8,390 nt of DNA from Casimicrobiaceae bacterium (GTDB lineage Bacteria; Pseudomonadota; Gammaproteobacteria; Burkholderiales; Casimicrobiaceae). Within the stretch, counting starts at the first letter, position 1. Each line of letters opens with the position of its first letter. The position numbers were made by a program, and so were the translations under genes. Positions 6,000-8,390 of this stretch are shown here, in pieces. The stretch spans positions 1 through 8,390 of the forward strand of contig CATPAO010000396.1 in assembly GCA_955652025.1 (NCBI GenBank), given 5' to 3'. The notes below the pieces were generated by a model. It was not told the DNA's origin, ran no database searches, and worked only from the letters and a program-made list of their open reading frames with translations.

Positions 6000-6547
6000 T
6001 CAGGGCCGCGCCGGCGTCATGCCGTCGTACCGTGTGGCCCGATCGCGCAGGCGCACAAAGTTGGCGCGATACTGCAACGCGAGCGCTGCGTCATGCCGCA
6101 CGATCAGCACGTTCTCGGCGTTGCGCGTTTGCGCGGCCGTCGTGTAATTGAAGCTGCCGGTCGCGAGCGTCGCGTGCGGGGTCGCAGCGTCGACGATCAT
6201 CACCTTGTGGTGCGCGGCGGCGAAGTTGCCGTCGAGCCACACCGGAACGCCGCCGGCCTGGCCAAGCGCTTGCCCGCGGTCGGCGACGATTTTCCACGCG
6301 CACGCCGCGCGCCTGTGCCGCCGCGGGCGCGCGCGATCTTTCGATGGGTGAAGCTGAACGCGTTCACCGGCACCTCGTGCTCCGCACCGTCGATCAAGTC
6401 GGCGAGACGAACGTCGATCGAGTCGCCCGGCGTGAACTGCGCTTCGAACGTCGCCTGCGCCGCGGACGCTGTTTCGCGCGCCGATACTGGCGCCAGCGCG
6501 AACGCCAGCACGACAAAAGCGATGCGACGCCAGCGGCCGATCGTCAT
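6000..6547 (-). pseudogene. Phospholipase D/Nuc-like endonuclease, frameshifted
   Basis: The gene starts at ATG 6547 with a good Shine-Dalgarno (GGAG, 8 nt spacing), overlapping the methyltransferase stop (ATGA). The N-terminus has a Sec-type signal peptide (about 1-24, RRIAFVVLAFALAPVSA), then NAFSFTHRKIARA in the first frame. AAQARGVRV continues in a second frame, and KIVADRGQ to the end lies in the third. Aligned to nuclease Nuc, this fits loss of 2 nt near 6325 and gain of 1 nt near 6294. The last part keeps an intact HKD motif (HHKVMIVD, then GSFNYT and NAEN), and its stop lies at 6000-6002. About ten residues before VPVWLD also seem missing compared with Nuc. The intact family acts in the periplasm on nucleic acid or phosphodiesters. 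As written, translation stays in the first frame and reads nonsense. A sequencing or assembly error is possible, as both breaks lie in very GC-rich sequence. Confidence 0.8.
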
Positions 6548-7800
6548 CCGTCACGCTCCAGAATCGCGGCGTAGAAGCCGTCGCAGCCGTGCCGATGCGG
6601 GTAAAGGCGCAGCGCCGGACCGGTGTCGAGCGCAATCTCCGCCCGCGCGAGCTCGGCGCTCGCGTCCTTTGGGAGGAAGTCCGGATGCGCGGCGAGAAAG
6701 CCCGCCACGATCGCGTCGTTCTCCTCGGGCAGGATGCTGCAGGTCGCGTAAACGACACGTCCGCCGCGTTTGACGAGCGTCGCCGCCGCGGCGAGGATGC
6801 GTGCCTGTTTCGCCGTCAGCTCGGCGAGATCGTTGGGCGTCTGGCGCCACTTGAGATCGGGATTGCGGCGAAGCGTCCCGAAACCCGTGCACGGCGCGTC
6901 GACGAGAACGCGATCGATCTTGCCGGCCAGGCGCTTCACTTTGGTGTCGCGCTCGTGCGCGATCAGTTGCGGATGCACGTTGGACAGGCCCGATCGTGCA
7001 AGGCGCGGTGACAAGTGCGCAAGGCGCTTCGCCACGACGTCGAATGCGTAGAGCCGTCCTTGCGAGCGCATCATCGCGCCCAACAGCAATGTCTTGCCGC
7101 CCGCGCCGGCGCAGAAGTCGACGACCATGTCGGTCCGTCTGGGCGCCACCAGTTGTCCGATCAGCTGGCTGCCTTCGTCCTGCACTTCGAGCCGGCCGTC
7201 GATGAGCCACGGATGCCTGACGAGCGACGGCCGACCGCCAACGCGGATGCCGAGCGGCGCATACGGCGTCGCCGCCGCGTCGATGCCCTCGGCGCGCAAT
7301 CCGTAAAGCGCCTTCGATCGCGTCGTCTTGAGCGGATTGACGCGCAGATCGATCGCGGCGGGCGTTTGGAATGCGCGCGCGAGCGCAATCGTCTCCGTTT
7401 CTCCATACACATCGACGAGCCGATCCCACAGCCAATCGGGCAACTCCGCCGCGACCGCGGGCGGCAGCGGCGTGCGTGCCGGCGTCTTGAAAGCGGCGAG
7501 CCACGCACGGTCGTCCACCGTCAGCGCGGCATCGAGATCGCGCGCCGAGTGACCGAGCTCGCGCGCCGCCACGGCGATGGCGAGGTGGTGCGGGTTGGCG
7601 TTCGCCACCAGCGTCTCGAGCGAGCGCTTGCGCCGGAGGTAGGCGAACGTGCCTTCGGCGACGAACGCGCGATCGCGCTGGCCGATCGCGGGATGGGCGC
7701 GGAAGAAGGCAGCCAACGCGACGTCGGCGGGCGCGTCCAAGCGCTGCACGCGCAGGATCGCCGCAGCGAGCCCCGCGAGCTGGTTCGCGCGGAGCGTCAT
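6544..7800 (-). CDS. RsmB/NOP-family rRNA m5C methyltransferase
   Basis: The protein is 418 aa. The SAM-binding motif VVDFCAGAGGKT is at 226-237, the motif IV cysteine C304 in DAPCTGFGTLRRNPDLKWR (301-319), and the catalytic motif VI cysteine C354 in ATCSILPEEN (352-361). These two cysteines are the hallmark of RNA m5C methyltransferases. Residues 1-90 form a helical N-domain, and VQDEGSQL (206-213) precedes the catalytic core. It should methylate a cytosine of 16S rRNA using SAM; the exact position cannot be read from the sequence, so I give no symbol. The frame is open up to 8097, but residues upstream of 7800 overlap the DUF3108 gene and have no protein character. The ATG at 7800 overlaps the DUF3108 stop (ATGA) and begins the normal family N-terminus (MTLRANQLAG). 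Its own stop overlaps the nuclease start. Confidence 0.94.
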   Translation of the reverse strand: MTLRANQLAGLAAAILRVQRLDAPADVALAAFFRAHPAIGQRDRAFVAEGTFAYLRRKRSLETLVANANPHHLAIAVAARELGHSARDLDAALTVDDRAWLAAFKTPARTPLPPAVAAELPDWLWDRLVDVYGETETIALARAFQTPAAIDLRVNPLKTTRSKALYGLRAEGIDAAATPYAPLGIRVGGRPSLVRHPWLIDGRLEVQDEGSQLIGQLVAPRRTDMVVDFCAGAGGKTLLLGAMMRSQGRLYAFDVVAKRLAHLSPRLARSGLSNVHPQLIAHERDTKVKRLAGKIDRVLVDAPCTGFGTLRRNPDLKWRQTPNDLAELTAKQARILAAAATLVKRGGRVVYATCSILPEENDAIVAGFLAAHPDFLPKDASAELARAEIALDTGPALRLYPHRHGCDGFYAAILERDG

Positions 7801-8390
7801 TCGGCGTGCGGTTCGTCGACCCGGATCGCGTCGAGCAGCGCTTCGACCGTGCCGCGCGCGGTCTGCGACACGCGCATCTTCACCATCACGTAATGCATCT
7901 GCGGCGCGAGCCAGAAATACGCGTGTGTCCTGCCGTCTTCGCTGTTGACCCGCCAGCGTTCGGTTTCGATGTCGCCATTCGGCCAGGCGATCGTCTCGTT
8001 GCCATCGCGCTCGACGGTGTAATTCAGGACACGCCGCGTCGTGACGAGGTTGACGGTCTGCTGCGAGGTTTCCGGCGGCGTGAAATAGGCTTGCCACATC
8101 GCCGTCATCGGATCGAACGAGGACGCCTCGAGCGCCACCATCTTGTCCTCGTGCAGCGTGGCCACGCCCGACTCCCAGTCGAAGTGCGCGACCTCGCGCC
8201 GGTCGCTGCTGCCGCGCTCGATCGCGAATTCGAGCGGCTGCAATCCGGTCGGCGTGATCAGGCCACGGCTTTCGATCTTGCCGCGCCCGCGCAGGATCAG
8301 CGCGACGATCCCGCGCGCTTCGGCGACGGTCGCGATCTGGTACTCGTTGCCCGTGTGCTCGAAGCGATAGGTGGCCGCGCCGATCAGGAA
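7797..8390 (-). CDS. DUF3108 domain protein, 5' end outside the window
   Basis: The frame is open from the window edge at 8390 down to the TGA at 7799-7797, giving 197 residues without the true start. Visible landmarks are an N-terminal ATYRFEH strand, VAEARGIVAL, RGRGKIESRG, ERGSSDRREV, FDWESGVATL, a FDPMTAMWQAYF helix and YTVERDG. This is the pattern of DUF3108 proteins, which are predicted beta-rich cell-envelope proteins of unknown function. An apparent TTG start at 8243 is not the real one, because the conserved domain continues upstream of it. The stop overlaps the methyltransferase ATG by 4 nt. In related betaproteobacteria I recall this pair lying next to purN, so purN may lie just beyond the right edge. 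That is from memory and cannot be seen here. Confidence 0.85.
   Translation of the reverse strand, partial: FLIGAATYRFEHTGNEYQIATVAEARGIVALILRGRGKIESRGLITPTGLQPLEFAIERGSSDRREVAHFDWESGVATLHEDKMVALEASSFDPMTAMWQAYFTPPETSQQTVNLVTTRRVLNYTVERDGNETIAWPNGDIETERWRVNSEDGRTHAYFWLAPQMHYVMVKMRVSQTARGTVEALLDAIRVDEPHAE

Noticed and set aside
6291..6331. Programmed ribosomal frameshifting in the nuclease gene
   Set aside because: Two shifts about 30 nt apart would be needed, with no slippery heptamer or clear downstream pseudoknot, and residues are missing relative to Nuc. Mutation or sequence error is simpler.
7801..8097. Upstream start for the RNA methyltransferase at 8097
   Set aside because: The extra 99 residues are an out-of-frame reading of the DUF3108 gene. 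The ATG at 7800 gives the usual family length and a 4-nt overlap.

Overview
The window looks like the chromosome of a betaproteobacterium (Burkholderiales, Rhodocyclales or Nitrosomonadales type). It is GC-rich, its genes are densely packed with many 4-nt ATGA overlaps, and its protein families (HprK-related kinase A system, DUF3108, RsmB/NOP methyltransferase, long-tailed DesA-type desaturase) are typical of that class. No RNA gene, CRISPR array or intact insertion sequence was found.

Left block (+ strand, about 1-3270). A less GC-rich leader carries a candidate promoter and a dyad. It precedes a 185-aa protein with a twin-arginine-type signal peptide and four cysteines, which ends in a strong intrinsic terminator. 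Three tightly coupled genes follow: a PqqD-like peptide-binding protein, an HPr-kinase-like P-loop kinase and a nucleotidyltransferase. This trio matches what NCBI protein-family models call the 'HPr-rel-A system'. As far as I know its substrate and product have not been described. The same three activities (PqqD-type recognition element, HprK-like kinase, nucleotidyltransferase) occur together in paeninodin-type lasso peptide clusters. The best hypothesis here is that the trio modifies a peptide or protein in the cytoplasm, possibly the neighbouring Tat-signal protein before export.

Middle. A perfect bidirectional hairpin (3243-3270) separates the convergent left and right blocks.

Right block (- strand, 3292-8390). 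In transcription order it holds a DUF3108 envelope protein (its start lies beyond the window), an RsmB/NOP-family rRNA m5C methyltransferase, a frameshifted phospholipase D/Nuc-like nuclease, an MscS-family channel, and a membrane fatty acid desaturase. The desaturase has a roughly 150-residue C-terminal extension whose last part resembles the tail of ISL3-family transposases. The first three genes overlap by 4 nt and read as one transcription unit, perhaps including the channel 40 nt further on. The desaturase probably has its own promoter.

The right block looks like housekeeping and envelope functions, whereas the left block looks accessory.
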